A DNA stretch of 64,000 nucleotides from Synaphobranchus kaupii (GCA_029718625.1 CM056389.1:17833670-17897669), one strand, 5' to 3'. Numbered from the stretch's first letter, positions 1 to 12,431 are shown. A program made the numbers and translations. Notes: generated by a model not told the origin, from the letters alone.

Positions 1-1111
1 GATGAAATGAGTGAAAAATAATGAAAATTGAGACATTTATGATGAAAAATGTGTTTTGGGGAACAGGAAAAGACATAAGACTATATATAGTCTTATGTCC
101 AAAAAAGGGTCAGAAAATGAAAATAGCTTTGTTTAATTACAATGGATAGTAAATTACAGTTACTTCATAACTGCGATGAAATGAGTGAAAAATAATGAAA
201 ATTTAGACATTTATGATGAAAAATGTGTTTTGGGGAACAGGAAAAGACATAAGACTATAGTCTTAAGTCCAAAAAAGGGTCAGAAAATAAAAATAGCTTT
301 TTTTGATTCCAATGGATAGTAAATTACAGTTACTTCATAACTGCGATGAAATGAGTGAAAAATAATGAAAATTGAGACATTTATGATGAAAAAATGTGTT
401 TTAGGGAACAGGAAAAGACATAAGACTATAGTCTTATGTCCAAAAAAGGGTCAGAAAATGAAAATAGCTTTTTTTGATTCCAATGGATAGTAAATTACAG
501 TTACTTCATAACTGCGATGAAATGAGTGAAAAATAATAACAATTGAGACATTTATGATGAAAAATGTGTTTTGGGGAACAGGAAAAGACATAAGACTATA
601 GTCTTATGTCCAAAAAAGGGTCAGAAAATAAAAATAGCTTTTTTTGATTCCAATGGATAGTAAATTACAGTTACTTCATAACTGCGATGAAATGAGTGAA
701 AAATAATGAAAATTGAGACATTTATGATGAAAAATGTCTTTTGAGGAACAGGAAAAGACATAAGACTATAGTCTTATGTCCAAAAAAGGGTCAGAAAATA
801 AAAATAGCTTTTTTTAATTCCAATGGATAGTAAATTACAGTTACTTCATAACTGCGATGAAATGAGTGAAAAATAATGAAAATTGAGACATTTATGATGA
901 AAAATGTGTTTTGAGGAATAGGAAAAGACATAAGACTATAGTCTTATGTCCAAAAATGGGTCAGAAAATGAAAATAGCTTTTTTTAATTACAATGGATAG
1001 TAAATTACAGTTACTTCATAACTGCGATGAAATGAGAGAAAAATAATGAAAATTGAGACATTTATGATGAAAAATGTGTTTTGAGGAACAGGAAAAGACA
1101 TAAGACTATAG
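1..1111. repeat. Satellite array, first segment (about 6.5 units of 170 bp)
   Basis: Head-to-tail units recur every 170-171 bp; the GATGAAATGAGTG start is seen at 1, 175, 345 and 516, for example. Units differ by a few percent. Each carries a dyad centred on AGACTATAGTCT that extends to a 24-bp perfect palindrome. The unit length is close to one nucleosome, as in many fish centromeric or heterochromatic satellites, but no centromere evidence is present here. There is no open frame across units. The segment ends inside a palindrome, where the DIRS-type element begins. Confidence 0.97.
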
Positions 1112-1260
1112 TTCAGTCAGGCCACTGTTGTTCAAATAACTTTATTGACATTATGAAACAATACATTTTAGGTTTGGCGGTATGGTTCTGTTCACCAAGC
1201 CCTCCCGCCCATCCACGCGAGCAAGCATGGGTATGGCGGCGAGGGCAGCTGCACAACCCC
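1112..1260 (-). repeat. Split direct repeat B2 (3' terminus of the DIRS-type element)
   Basis: It aligns base for base with 2045-2193 at a constant offset of 933, with one visible difference (GCGGCG against GCAGCG). It begins TTCAGTCAGG directly after satellite sequence, so it forms one end of the insertion. Confidence 0.88.
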
Positions 1261-1324
1261 CATTGGGGTTACGCTAGAACAGAACCACAGCACTGAGAAT
1301 GGTTTTGACAGAATCCATTCAGTC

Positions 1325-1358
<34 letters not shown>

Positions 1359-1860
1359 GGCACTTTTAAGTGTCATTATCACAACAATTTACAAGGAACC
1401 GGGCCTGAAACCCCGTAGAGCATGCCTAAGGCGACGGTGGCAAGGAAAAACTCCCTGCTGTTAGCAGGAAGAAACCTTGGGCAGAACCTGACTCTGAGGG
1501 GGAAGTCCATCCGCCGCTGACTGGCACCGGTTACTAAATGCTGATTACAGAATAGAAATTTGTAGACCGAACATATGAAAATGTCAATGTATAAGGAGCC
1601 GGTGAGGAAGACTGTTTGAAGCCCGGCAGGTGCATCATAGCTGGGTACATGCATGGAGCTGGAGCCGACCGTCTGCTTCTGGAGAACGATGTTTGTTGAT
1701 CTATAGCTATCGCTCCGGCGGATGCCGAAGCGGGAAGGAAAGAGGAAAAGAAATCAGTAGGCATTCGAAAATGTTAGTGATTCATGCAGGAGCGATATAG
1801 GCTACGTGTATGTGCGCAATGGGAAACTGAAGAGGATGGAGCTGGGGTGGAGGGGGGGGG
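1261..1860. other. Spacer between A2 and B2, with a TA microsatellite and a G tract
   Basis: About 600 bp lies between the outer B repeat and A2. It contains a (TA)n run at about 1327-1356 and a G-rich run at about 1850-1862. Short minus-strand open frames here show no recognisable domain. In split-repeat elements only B1 and A2 need to be adjacent, so a spacer at this position is allowed. Confidence 0.6.
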
Positions 1861-2043
1861 GGTTTTGTGTGCAGCGGGTGTGCTGGCAGGGGATCCACCA
1901 TGGTAGGGCGAGGCGGTTAAATAGACCGCCTTGTTATGTGAATGGACTGATGGGTGAATCGTCACTACTCAGCTAAGCTGTCAGCTGATTAACTATGGCC
2001 GGGTTTCACTCTCGTGACCTGCCTGAACTGAGGCTATGCTCGA
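1861..2043 (-). repeat. Split direct repeat A2
   Basis: It aligns with 6368-6550 at a constant offset of 4507, with five substitutions in 183 bp. It abuts B1 with a single T between them (2044), giving the B1-A2 junction expected of the group. It contains an imperfect hairpin, TCAGCT...AGCTGA, near 1970-1990. Confidence 0.88.
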
Positions 2044-2044
2044 T

Positions 2045-2193
2045 TTCAGTCAGGCCACTGTTGTTCAAATAACTTTATTGACATTATGAAACAATACATT
2101 TTAGGTTTGGCGGTATGGTTCTGTTCACCAAGCCCTCCCGCCCATCCACGCGAGCAAGCATGGGTATGGCAGCGAGGGCAGCTGCACAACCCC
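2045..2193 (-). repeat. Split direct repeat B1
   Basis: Internal copy of the terminal repeat at 1112-1260. The match stops abruptly after GCACAACCCC at 2193, which marks the repeat edge. Confidence 0.88.
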
Positions 2194-2299
2194 AAAAAAC
2201 AACCATACGCCAAGTGCTGCCAGCATGTGCACACGTGATGACCGTGCAACGACCCCTCGCCTTGGACGAAGCCGATCTGTCCATCTGCTCAAGGATCCC

Positions 2300-3535
2300 C
2301 CAATACCACAACGATCAATGTCATGTGCACCAACGCCTGTTGGACTCCCCCGTGCGCCAGACGGAGTGCGGACCAACCCCATGAAATCCCTGTGTAGTGA
2401 TGAAGAACAATGTGTGACCTTCTGGCTACCGATGAAGCCATACTGTCCTTCAGCACAAGGTCCTTCTAACTTAACATGGATCAGTGGCTATGTGCACCAA
2501 CGCCCGTTGGACTCCCCTGTGCCAGATGCAGTGCAAAATAACCCCAGGAAGTTCTGCGTGTAGTGATAAGGAACGATGTGTGACCTCTGGCTACCGATGA
2601 AGCCATGCTGTCCTTCATCACAAGGTCCTTTAACGTTACATGGATCAGTGGCTAAGTGTACCAACGCTTGTTGGACTCCCCCGTGTGCCAGAGTATAGTA
2701 TGACTAACCCCAAGAAGTTTATGTGCAGTGATAAAGAACAATGTGTGACCTTCCAGCTACCGATGAAGCCATCCTGTCCTTCAGCACAAGGTCCTTTAAC
2801 GTTACATGGATCAGTGGCTAAGTGTACCAACGCTTGTTGGACTCCCCCGTGTGCCAGAGTATAGTATGACTAACCCCAAGAAGTTTATGTGCAGTGATAA
2901 AGAACAATGTGTGACCTTCCGGCTACCGATGAAGCCATCCTGTCCTTCAGCTCGAGGCCTTTTAAACGTTACATGGATCAGTAGCTATGTGTACCAACGC
3001 ATGTTGGACTTCCCCTGGGAGCCAGACATTGGATTACCCAGGGAAATTCTATGTGTAGTGGTGAATAACAATGTGTGACCTTTCAGCTACCGATGTAGCC
3101 ATCCTGTCCTTCAACCCAAGGCCCCTTTACGTTTACGTGGATCAGTGGCTATGTGTACCAACACCTGTTGAACTTCCATGGGAGCAAAACTAATCAGGGG
3201 AGTTATATGTGTAGTGATGAAAAATTATGTGTGACCTACCGCTGTCGGTCCTTCAAAATTACGTGGATCAGTGGCTATGTGTACCAACGCCTGTTGGACT
3301 TCCATGGGAGCAAAACTAATCAGGGGAGTTATATGTGTAGTGATGAAAAACTGTCTGAGACCTTCCAGCTCTCGGTCTTCTAACATTACGTGGATCAGTG
3401 GCTATGTGTACCAACGCCTGTTGGACTTCCATGGGAGCAAAACTAATCAGGGGAGTTCTATGTGTAGTGATGAAGAACTATGTGTGACCTTTCGGCTACG
3501 GATGAAGCCGGCATGCCTATGGGAGAAGCTCTTCA
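2300..3535. repeat. Internal tandem repeat, 166-bp units changing to about 125-bp units
   Basis: GGATCAGTGGCTATGTG-like starts recur near 2477, 2641, 2807, 2975, 3138, 3261 and 3389. The spacing is 164-167 bp for the first copies and 123-128 bp for the last ones, which lack the middle of the unit. Unit lengths are not multiples of three, so no long protein is encoded. It sits in the DIRS-type element where its recombinase gene would be expected. Confidence 0.9.
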
Positions 3536-4142
3536 TCCCTTCAGGTCACTGCCAATTAATATCGTACCAACGCCTGTTGGTCTTCTCCCTAACGGTCATG
3601 GAGGATGCTGTGCGTAACATTGGCTTCATGGCGCCCGTATGCCTAGGGCCATTCTAACTACTGAAGTTGTATTTGTAGCATATGTATATGTACCAACCAC
3701 CTAAAAGCTATGTGTGAACTTTTCGCTACGGATGAAGCCGGCATGCTTATGGGGAGAAGCTCTTCGTCCCTCAGGTCAATGCCAATTAATACCATACCAA
3801 CGCCTGTTGGTCTTCTCCCTGACGTCAGGGAGGATGCTGTGCGTAACATTGGCTTCATGGCGCCCGTATGCCTAGGGCCATTCTAACTACTGGAGTTGTA
3901 TTTGTAGTATATGTATATGTACCAACCACCTAAGCTATGTGTGACCTTTCGGCTACTGATGAAGCCGGCATGCTTATGGGGAGAAGCTCTTCATCCCTCA
4001 GGTCAAATGCCAATTAATACCATACCAACGCCTGTTGGTCTTCTCCCTGACGTCAGGGAGGATGCTGTGCGTAACATTGGCTTCATGGCGCCCGTATGCC
4101 TAGGGCCATTCTAACTACTGAAGTTGTATTTGTAGTATATGC
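3480..4142. repeat. Internal tandem repeat, 228-bp unit, about 2.9 copies
   Basis: GGCTTCATGGCGCCCG occurs at 3622, 3851 and 4079 (229 and 228 bp apart). The unit shares the ACCAACGCCTGTTGG and CGGCTAC-GATGAAGCC pieces with the neighbouring 166-bp repeat. It therefore looks like a longer derivative of the same monomer that was then re-amplified. Confidence 0.88.
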
Positions 4143-4159
4143 AAGAACAGCGCGAAGCG

Positions 4160-4600
4160 TGAATTTTTTATAACGCAAGTCCAAATCCAATTATGCATAA
4201 CGCAATCCAGTCCAGGCGTCTACTAGCCTATTGATGAAAGGGACAGACGAGCATCCTTTGTTAATGATGTTGACGGTGGCTTGGTTGTCGCAATAGGCCA
4301 AAATTTGTTTCCTTGGCCAGCTGTTTCCCATAGGATGCAAGCAACGATGATTGGGTATAGTTCGAACAAAGCTATAAATTGAATATTGCGAGGCAGAGTT
4401 TGCAGCTCTTTAGGCCATGTTTCTGCAACCATAGTATTATAAACCCCCAAAAGCAATAGAAAGCGCTGCGTCGGTAAAGAATTTAAAAGTAACTGATGTT
4501 TCGACGTAGTCGCTATGAAAACGCAAGGCTTTAATCCAAGTGCGAATCTTCCAGCCCCGAAATTGGACCTCTTGCTCCGCCTACCCACTTGCTATAAGTT
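4160..4600 (-). pseudogene. RT/RNase H remnant of the DIRS-type element
   Basis: Minus-strand translation shows pieces of the RNase H region typical of DIRS/Ngaro polyproteins. In element order there is a TDAALSIAFGG block (about 4480-4443), an ELYPIIVACILW block, and a DNQATV...IINKG block (about 4295-4240). The blocks lie in different frames, so at least two frameshifts have occurred. The longest single frame is 4223-4588 (121 codons). No RT catalytic YxDD-like motif was found upstream. Downstream, the coding similarity stops before the 228-bp tandem repeat. The homology call rests on motif recognition rather than on a search. It is non-functional. Confidence 0.72.
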
Positions 4601-6367
4601 TAAAATCCATGAAAATCAACCATGCGTCGAGAGCATCATGTTGCATAATTAATTGAATTTTGCATCGCAAACGTTAAACGGTCTGAAATTGATGATTTAA
4701 TAGCAACTCACCTTTATTAATAGCTACCAGACATCATTTATTAATGCTTATTATGCATTACATTCATTTATACCACGGCATTGTTGAATACTCGGTTCTG
4801 ATGGGGTCAATACGCATTCCAAGGTTGTGCATTGATTTTCACCACCGCCTTTAACAGTGTGTCTTCGTCCCGCTCGTGTCTCGCTTGCTTTCAACTTGGC
4901 TATCAGCTAATTCTCGCAAGCATCACATTCGAACCTATGCTGTCCTTTAGTCCACAGTTGTATTAAGAAAATTATGCATGTTTGGAAAATTCAAACATGA
5001 ACACACTTATACGACCGAAAAACACTTCCGGTTTCGATATTTTACTTTCAGCGGTCAAAATAACTTTGGTCTAGCACTCCGCAAAAACGGGACGCACATC
5101 ACTGGTTCTTTGCAGAGTGAAATTATTACACGTGTCACATACTGACTGATCTACGGTATTCGGGTTTCTGTAGTTTTCGCGAAAATCAATGTTATTCTTT
5201 CGTCCCGGTTCTCCCCTAGTAGTAGCCTAGGCTATCCACAAAAAACTACACGCGTAATGTTGCAATGTGAATTAGGGTTGTCTGCAATCAGTAGTATGCT
5301 AGGGTAATATAGCCTACAAATCCCTGGCAATGATATAATTTAGCCGTAATAATGATGAATAGGCTACAACACTTAAATTCAACCTGAAAACTATTAGCTA
5401 GGTATCCGAGTAGGCTACGCAGATGCAGTAGGCCTACGAGCGCAATTATGTCCCGATAAATTAAAATACCATGCAGGATGCAGATCGGCCAACGCAATAA
5501 CGTGCAAGATATAGAATGTATAATTACATACCAGGTTAACGGTAGGCCTAGTCTTCACATCATTACCGATTACACACGCAGAACTAGTTACGATAATAGT
5601 TGGAGCAGCAGTGCGTTAGGACGTGAACTATGTAGACTAATCATTTGTCGCATTTGTTTATTTATTCATTTTCTCCCCACTTACGTATCAGCCTCCGTGA
5701 ACGGCCACGAACCTCTCGTATCAGAAGCCAGCTCAATGATTAGCCTAGTCGGACCGCGTCCACGAAGTATCAGATCTCTTTGGTCTCCCACTTCCAGAAC
5801 GAGGCAGCGAGTATACGAACATGACCAACCAATAATCCGGGGCAGGGTGTATGCTTACCGTTTAGGTTAGCCCAAGGATCATATAAAGGTTACCGTGCGT
5901 TTTATGCCTCTGAAGCCAATATAGTCTGTTAATGTCAGCTAGCAATCCTGTTGAAAGGTTTCGAATACGAGCAATAAGGTCCGGGTTACACGACAAGACA
6001 CATGCTTTAAATAGCCAGCTTACGCAAGGTGAATATCGCCCTTCCTTGTCCGGGAAATGTTATTTGAATATCGCCAGTTTCCATAGCGGACCATAAGCTT
6101 AAACGATACTTGCAGTCACTTAGCTTTAGCAACAAATTCAGGAATCCTATTCGTTTTCGCTGACAGTGTGCAGTCATGCATGCAGGGAAGCAGGTTTCGA
6201 AAAACCGAATGTTATTTGAATATATCGCCCTTTTCTTTTGTCTAACAGAGCATAAAACTTAAGAATACAGAGCTTGACATCACTTAGCTTTTACGTAGAA
6301 TTTTGCAGGATTCCGATTCTTTTTTCCCGGCGTGTAGTAGAACAAGCAGGATGTGCAGCGCAGAAGA
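4601..6367. other. Unique 5' internal region of the DIRS-type element, no intact gene
   Basis: Between A1 and the RNase H remnant, where gag and the N-terminal RT of such elements would lie, no frame longer than about 130 codons and no family motif is visible. The open frame at 5478-5870 (plus) looks random. Confidence 0.5.
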
Positions 6368-6550
6368 GGTTTTGTGTGCAGCGGGTGTGCTGGCAGGGGA
6401 TCCACCATGGTAGGGCGAGGCGGTTAAATAGACCGCCTTGTTATGTGAATGGACTGATGGGTGAATCGTCACTACTCAGCTAAACTGTCAGCAGATTAAC
6501 TATGGCCGGGATTCACTATCGTGACCTGCCTGAACTGACGCTATGCTCGA
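6368..6550 (-). repeat. Split direct repeat A1 (5' terminus of the DIRS-type element)
   Basis: Copy of 1861-2043. The last base, A6550, is followed directly by satellite GTCTTATGTCC, the right half of an interrupted palindrome. Confidence 0.88.
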
Positions 6551-9500
6551 GTCTTATGTCCAAAAATGGGTCAGAAAATAAAAATAGCTTTTTTTTATTC
6601 CAATGGATAGTAAATTACAGTTACTTCATAACTGCGATGAAATGAGTGAAAAATAATACAAATTGAGACATTTATGATGAAAAATGTGTTTTGGGGAACA
6701 GGAAAAGACATAAGATTATATATAGTCTTATGTCCAAAAAAGGGTCAGAAAATAAAAATAGCTTTTTTTGATTCCAATGGATAGTAAATTACAGTTACTT
6801 CATAACTGCGATGAAATGAGTGAAAAATAATGAAAATTGAGACAATTATGATGAAAAATGTGTTTTGGGGAACAGGAAAAGACATAAGACTATAGTCTTA
6901 AGTCCAAAAAAGGGTCAGAAAATAAAAATAGCTTTTTTTGATTCCAATGGATAGTAAATTACAGTTACTTCATAACTGCGATGAAATGAGTGCAAAATAA
7001 TGAAAATTGAGACATTTATGATGAAAAATGTGTTTTGAGGAACAGGAAAAGACATAAGACTATAGTCTTATGTCCAAAAAAGGGTCATAAAATAAAAATA
7101 GCTTTTTTTAAATACAATGGATAGTAAATTACAGTTACTTCATAACTGCGATGAAATGAGTGAAAAATAATGAAAATTGAGACATTTATGATGAAAAATG
7201 TGTTTTGGGGAACAGGAAAAGACATAAGACTATAGTCTTATGTCCAAAAAAGTGTCAGAAAATGAAAATAGCTTTTTTTAATTACAATGGACAGTAAATT
7301 ACAGTTACTTCATAACTGCGATGAAATGAGTGAAAAATAATGAAAAATTGAGACATTTATGATGAAAAATGTGTTTTGGGGGACATGAAAAGACATAAGA
7401 CTATAGTCGTATGTCCAAAAAAGGATCAGAAAATGAAAATAGCTTTTTTTAATTACAATGGAGAGTAAATTACAGTTACTTCATAACTGCGATGAAATGA
7501 GTGAAAAATAATGAAAATTGAGACATTTATGATGAAAAATGTGTTTTGGGGAACAGGAAAAGACATAAGACTATAGTCTTATGTACAAAAAAGGGTCAGA
7601 AAATAAAAATAGCTTTTTTTTATTCCAATGGATAGTAAATTACAGTTCCTTCATAACTGCGATGAAATTAGTGAAAAATAATACAAATTGAGACATTTAT
7701 GATGAAAAAATGTGTTTTGGGGAACAGGAAAAGACATAAGATTATATATAGTCTTATGTCCAAAAAGGGTCAGAAATAAAAATAGCTTTTTTTGATTCCA
7801 ATGGATAGTAAATTACAGTTACTTCATAACTGCGATGAAATGAGTGAAAAATAATGAAAATTGAGACAATTATGATGAAAAATGTGTTTTGGGGAACAGG
7901 AAAAGACATAAGACTATAGTCTTAAGTTCAAAAAAGGGTCAGAAAATAAAAATAGCTTTTTTTGATTCCAATGGATAGTAAATTACAGTTACTTCATAAC
8001 CTGCGATGAAATGAGTGCAAAATAATGAAAATTGAGACATTTATGATGAAAAATGTGTTTTGAGGAACAGGAAAAGACATAAGACTATAGTCTTATGTCC
8101 AAAAAAGGGTCATAAAATAAAAATAGCTTTTTTAATTACAATGGATAGTAAATTACAGTTACTTCATAACTGCGATGAAATGAGTGAAAAATAATGAAAA
8201 TTGAGACATTTATGATGAAAAATGTGTTTTGAGGAACAGGAAAAGACATAAGACTATAGTCTTATGTCCAAAAAAGGGTCAGAAAATAAAAATAGCTTTT
8301 TTTGATTCCAATTGATAGTAAATTACAGTTACTTCATAACTGCGATGAAATGAGTGAAAAATAATGAACATTGAGACATTTATGATGAAAAATGTGTTTT
8401 GGGGAACAGGAAAAGACATAAGACTATAGTCTTACGTCCAAAAAAGGGTCAGAAAATGAAAATAGCTTTTTTTGATTCCACTGGATAGCAAATTACAGTT
8501 ACTCATAACTGCGATGAAATGAGTGAAAAATAATGAAAATTGAGACATTTATGATGAAAAATGTGTTTTGGGGAACAGGAAAAGACATAAGACTATAGTC
8601 TTATGTCCAAAAAAGGGTCAGATAATAAAAATAGCTTTTTTTTGATTCCAATGGATAATAAATTACAGTTACTTCATAACCGCGATTAAATGAGTGAAAA
8701 ATAATGAAAATTTGAGACATTTATGATGAAAAATTTGTTTTGGGGAACAGGAAAAGACATAAGACTATAGTCTTATGTCCAAAAAAGGGTCAGAAAATAA
8801 AAATAGCTTTTTTTGATTCCAATGGATAATAAATTACAGTTACTTCATAACTGCGATGAAATGAGTGAAAAATAATAATAATTGAGACATTTATGATGAA
8901 AAATGTGTTTTGGGGAACAGGAAAAGACATAAGACTATAGTCTTATGTCCAAAAAAGGGTCAGAAAATAAAAATTGCTTTTTTTGATTCCAATGGATAGT
9001 AAATTACAGTTACTTCATAACTGCGATGAAATGAGTGAAAAATAATGAACATTGAGACATTTATGATGAAAAATGTGTTTTGGGGAACAGGAAAAGACAT
9101 AAGACTATAGTCTTACGTCCAAAAAAGGGTCAGAAAATGAAAATAGCTTTTTTTGATTCCACTGGATAGTAAATTGCAGTTACTTCATAACTGCGATGAA
9201 ATGAGTGAAAAAATAATGAAAATTGAGACATTTACGATGAAAAATGTGTTTTGGGGAACAGGAAAAGACATAAGACTATAGTCTTATGTCCAAAAAAGGG
9301 TCAGAAAATAAAAATAGCTTTTTTTGATTCCAATGGATAGTAAATTACAGTTACTCATAACTGCGATGAAATGAGTGAAAAATAATAAACATTGAGACAT
9401 TTATGATGAAAAATGTGTTTTGGGGAACAGGCAAAGACATAAGACTATAGTCTTATGTCCAAAAAAGGGTCAGAAAATAAAAATAGCTTTTTTTGATTCC

Positions 9501-11931
9501 AATGGATAGTAAATTACAGTTACTTCATAACTGCGATGAAATGAGTGAAAAATAATAATAATTGAGACATTTATGATGAAAAATGTGTTTTGGGGAACAG
9601 GAAAAACATAAGACTATAGTCTTATGTCCAAAAAAGGGTCAGAAAATAAAAATAGCTTTTTTTGATTCCAATGGATAGTAAATTACAGGTACTTCATAAC
9701 TGCGATGAAAAGAGTGCAAATAATGAAAATTGAGACATTTATGATGAAAAATGTGTTTTGAGGAACAGGAAAAGACATAAGACTATAGTCTTATGTCCAA
9801 AAAAGGGTCATAAAATAAAAATAGCTTTTTTTAATTACAATGGATAGTAAATTACAGTTACTTCATAACTGCGATGAAATGAGTGAAAAATAATGAAAAT
9901 TGAGACATTTATGATGAAAAATGTGTTTTGAGGAACAGGAAAAGACATAAGACTATAGTCTTATGTCCAAAAAAGGGTCAGAAAATAAAAATAGCTTTTT
10001 TTGATTCCAATTGATAGTAAATTACAGTTACTTCATAACTGCGATGAAATGAGTGAAAAATAATGAACATTGAGACATTTATGATGAAAAATGTGTTTTG
10101 GGGAACAGGAAAAGACATAAGACTATAGTCTTACGTCCAAAAAAGGGTCAGAAAATGAAAATAGCTTTTTTTGATTCCACTGGATAGCAAATTACAGTTA
10201 CTTCATAACTGCGATGAAATGAGTGAAAAAATAATGAAAATTGAGACATTTATGATGAAAAATGTGTTTTGGGGAACAGGAAAAGACATAAGACTATAGT
10301 CTTATGTCCAAAAAAGGGTCAGATAATAAAAATAGCTTTTTTTGATTCCAATGGATAATAAATTACAGTTACTTCATAACCGCGATTAAATGAGTGAAAA
10401 ATAATGAAAATTGAGACATTTATGATGAAAAATTTGTTTTGGGGAACAGGAAAAGACATAAGACTATAGTCTTATGTCCAAAAAAGGGTCAGAAAATAAA
10501 AATAGCTTTTTTTGATTCCAATGGATAATAAATTACAGTTACTTCATAACTGCGATGAAATGAGTGAAAAATAATAATAATTGAGACATTTATGATGAAA
10601 AATGTGTTTTGGGGAACAGGAAAAGACATAAGACTATAGTCTTATGTCCAAAAAAGGGTCAGAAAATAAAAATTGCTTTTTTTGATTCCAATGGATAGTA
10701 AATTACAGTTACTTCATAACTGCGATGAAATGAGTGAAAAATAATGAACATTGAGACATTTATGATGAAAAATGTGTTTTGGGGAACAGGAAAAGACATA
10801 AGACTATAGTCTTACGTCCAAAAAAGGGTCAGAAAATGAAAATAGCTTTTTTTGATTCCACTGGATAGTAAATTGCAGTTACTTCATAACTGCGATGAAA
10901 TGAGTGAAAAATAATGAAAATTGAGACATTTACGATGAAAAATGTGTTTTGGGGAACAGGAAAAGACATAAGACTATAGTCTTATGTCCAAAAAAGGGTC
11001 AGAAAATAAAAATAGCTTTTTTGATTCCAATGGATAGTAAATTACAGTTACTTCATAACTGCGATGAAATGAGTGAAAAATAATAAACATTGAGACATTT
11101 ATGATGAAAAATGTGTTTTGGGGAACAGGCAAAGACATAAGACTATAGTCTTATGTCCAAAAAAGGGTCAGAAAATAAAAATAGCTTTTTTTGATTCCAA
11201 TGGATAGTAAATTACAGTTACTTCATAACTGCGATGAAATGAGTGAAAAATAATAATAATTGAGACATTTATGATGAAAAATGTGTTTTGGGGAACAGGA
11301 AAAGACATAAGACTATAGTCTTATGTCCAAAAAAGGGTCAGAAAATAAAAATAGCTTTTTTTGATTCCAATGGATAGTAAATTACAGTTACTTCATAACT
11401 GCGATGAAATGAGTGAAAAATAATAATAATTGAGACATTTATGATGAAAAATGTGTTTTGGGGAACAGGAAAAGACATAAGACTATAGTCTTATGTCCAA
11501 AAAAGGGTCAGAAAATAAAAATAGCTTTTTTTAATTCCAATGGATAGTAAATTACAGTTACTTCATAACTGCGATGAAATGAGGGAAAAATAATAAAAAT
11601 TGAGACATTTATGATGAAAAAAGTGTTTTGAGGAACAGGAAAAGACATAAGACTATAGTCTTATGTCCCAAAAAGGGTTAGAAAATAAAAATAGCTTTTT
11701 TTGATTCCAGTGTATAGTAAATTACAGTTACTTCATAACTGCGATGAAATGAGTGAAAAATAATAATAATTGAGACATTTATGATGAAAAATGTGTTTTG
11801 GGGAACAGGAAAAGACATAAGACTATAGTCTTACGTCCAAAAAAGGGTCAGAAAATGAAAATAGCTTTTTTTGATTCCACTGGATAGTAAATTACAGTTA
11901 CTTCATAACTGCGATTAAATGAGTGAAAAAT
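6551..11931. repeat. Satellite array, second segment (about 31 units of 170 bp) with higher-order repeats
   Basis: It is the same monomer as in 1-1111. Rare variants show block duplication. A unit with ATTATATATAGTC recurs about 1026 bp later (near 6714 and 7740), which is six units. A chain of markers recurs about 1698 bp later, which is ten units: GTGCAAA at 8017/9709, ATAACCGCGATTAAATG at 8678/10376, AAATTGC at 8972/10671, and CAGGCAAAGAC at 9430/11128. Units alternate between CTTATGTCC and CTTACGTCC forms of the right palindrome arm. Confidence 0.97.
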
Positions 11932-12431
11932 NNNNNNNNNNNNNNNNNNNNNNNNNNNNNNNNNNNNNNNNNNNNNNNNNNNNNNNNNNNNNNNNNNNNN
12001 NNNNNNNNNNNNNNNNNNNNNNNNNNNNNNNNNNNNNNNNNNNNNNNNNNNNNNNNNNNNNNNNNNNNNNNNNNNNNNNNNNNNNNNNNNNNNNNNNNNN
12101 NNNNNNNNNNNNNNNNNNNNNNNNNNNNNNNNNNNNNNNNNNNNNNNNNNNNNNNNNNNNNNNNNNNNNNNNNNNNNNNNNNNNNNNNNNNNNNNNNNNN
12201 NNNNNNNNNNNNNNNNNNNNNNNNNNNNNNNNNNNNNNNNNNNNNNNNNNNNNNNNNNNNNNNNNNNNNNNNNNNNNNNNNNNNNNNNNNNNNNNNNNNN
12301 NNNNNNNNNNNNNNNNNNNNNNNNNNNNNNNNNNNNNNNNNNNNNNNNNNNNNNNNNNNNNNNNNNNNNNNNNNNNNNNNNNNNNNNNNNNNNNNNNNNN
12401 NNNNNNNNNNNNNNNNNNNNNNNNNNNNNNN
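11932..12431. other. Assembly gap, exactly 500 N
   Basis: A run of exactly 500 N inside the satellite. The round number suggests a placeholder length, so the true size of the array is unknown. Apparent open frames across the gap are artefacts. Confidence 0.99.

Larger units (their letters stand above)
1112..6550 (-). mobile_element. Degenerate DIRS-type (tyrosine-recombinase) retroelement with split direct repeats
   Basis: This block interrupts the satellite, which resumes in register at 6551. Read on the minus strand, the order is A1 (6550-6368), internal region, B1 (2193-2045) joined to A2 (2043-1861), spacer, B2 (1260-1112). A1 matches A2 over 183 bp with 5 differences. B1 matches B2 over 149 bp with about 1 difference. 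An A1-body-B1A2-B2 order is the hallmark of DIRS/Ngaro/PAT elements, which integrate through a circular intermediate. An RT/RNase H remnant lies on the same strand. No tyrosine recombinase frame is left; tandem repeats occupy the place where it would be expected. At most 3 bp of satellite (AGT) is shared at the two edges, which fits recombinase-type insertion without target duplication. The element is not autonomous. Confidence 0.85.

Noticed and set aside
1112..6550. Two tandem Helitron-like or DINE-1-like elements with subterminal inverted ends
   Set aside because: TTCAGGCAGGTCAC-like inverted ends first suggested this, but the B1-A2 adjacency, the A/B order and the RNase H remnant fit a split-repeat DIRS element better.
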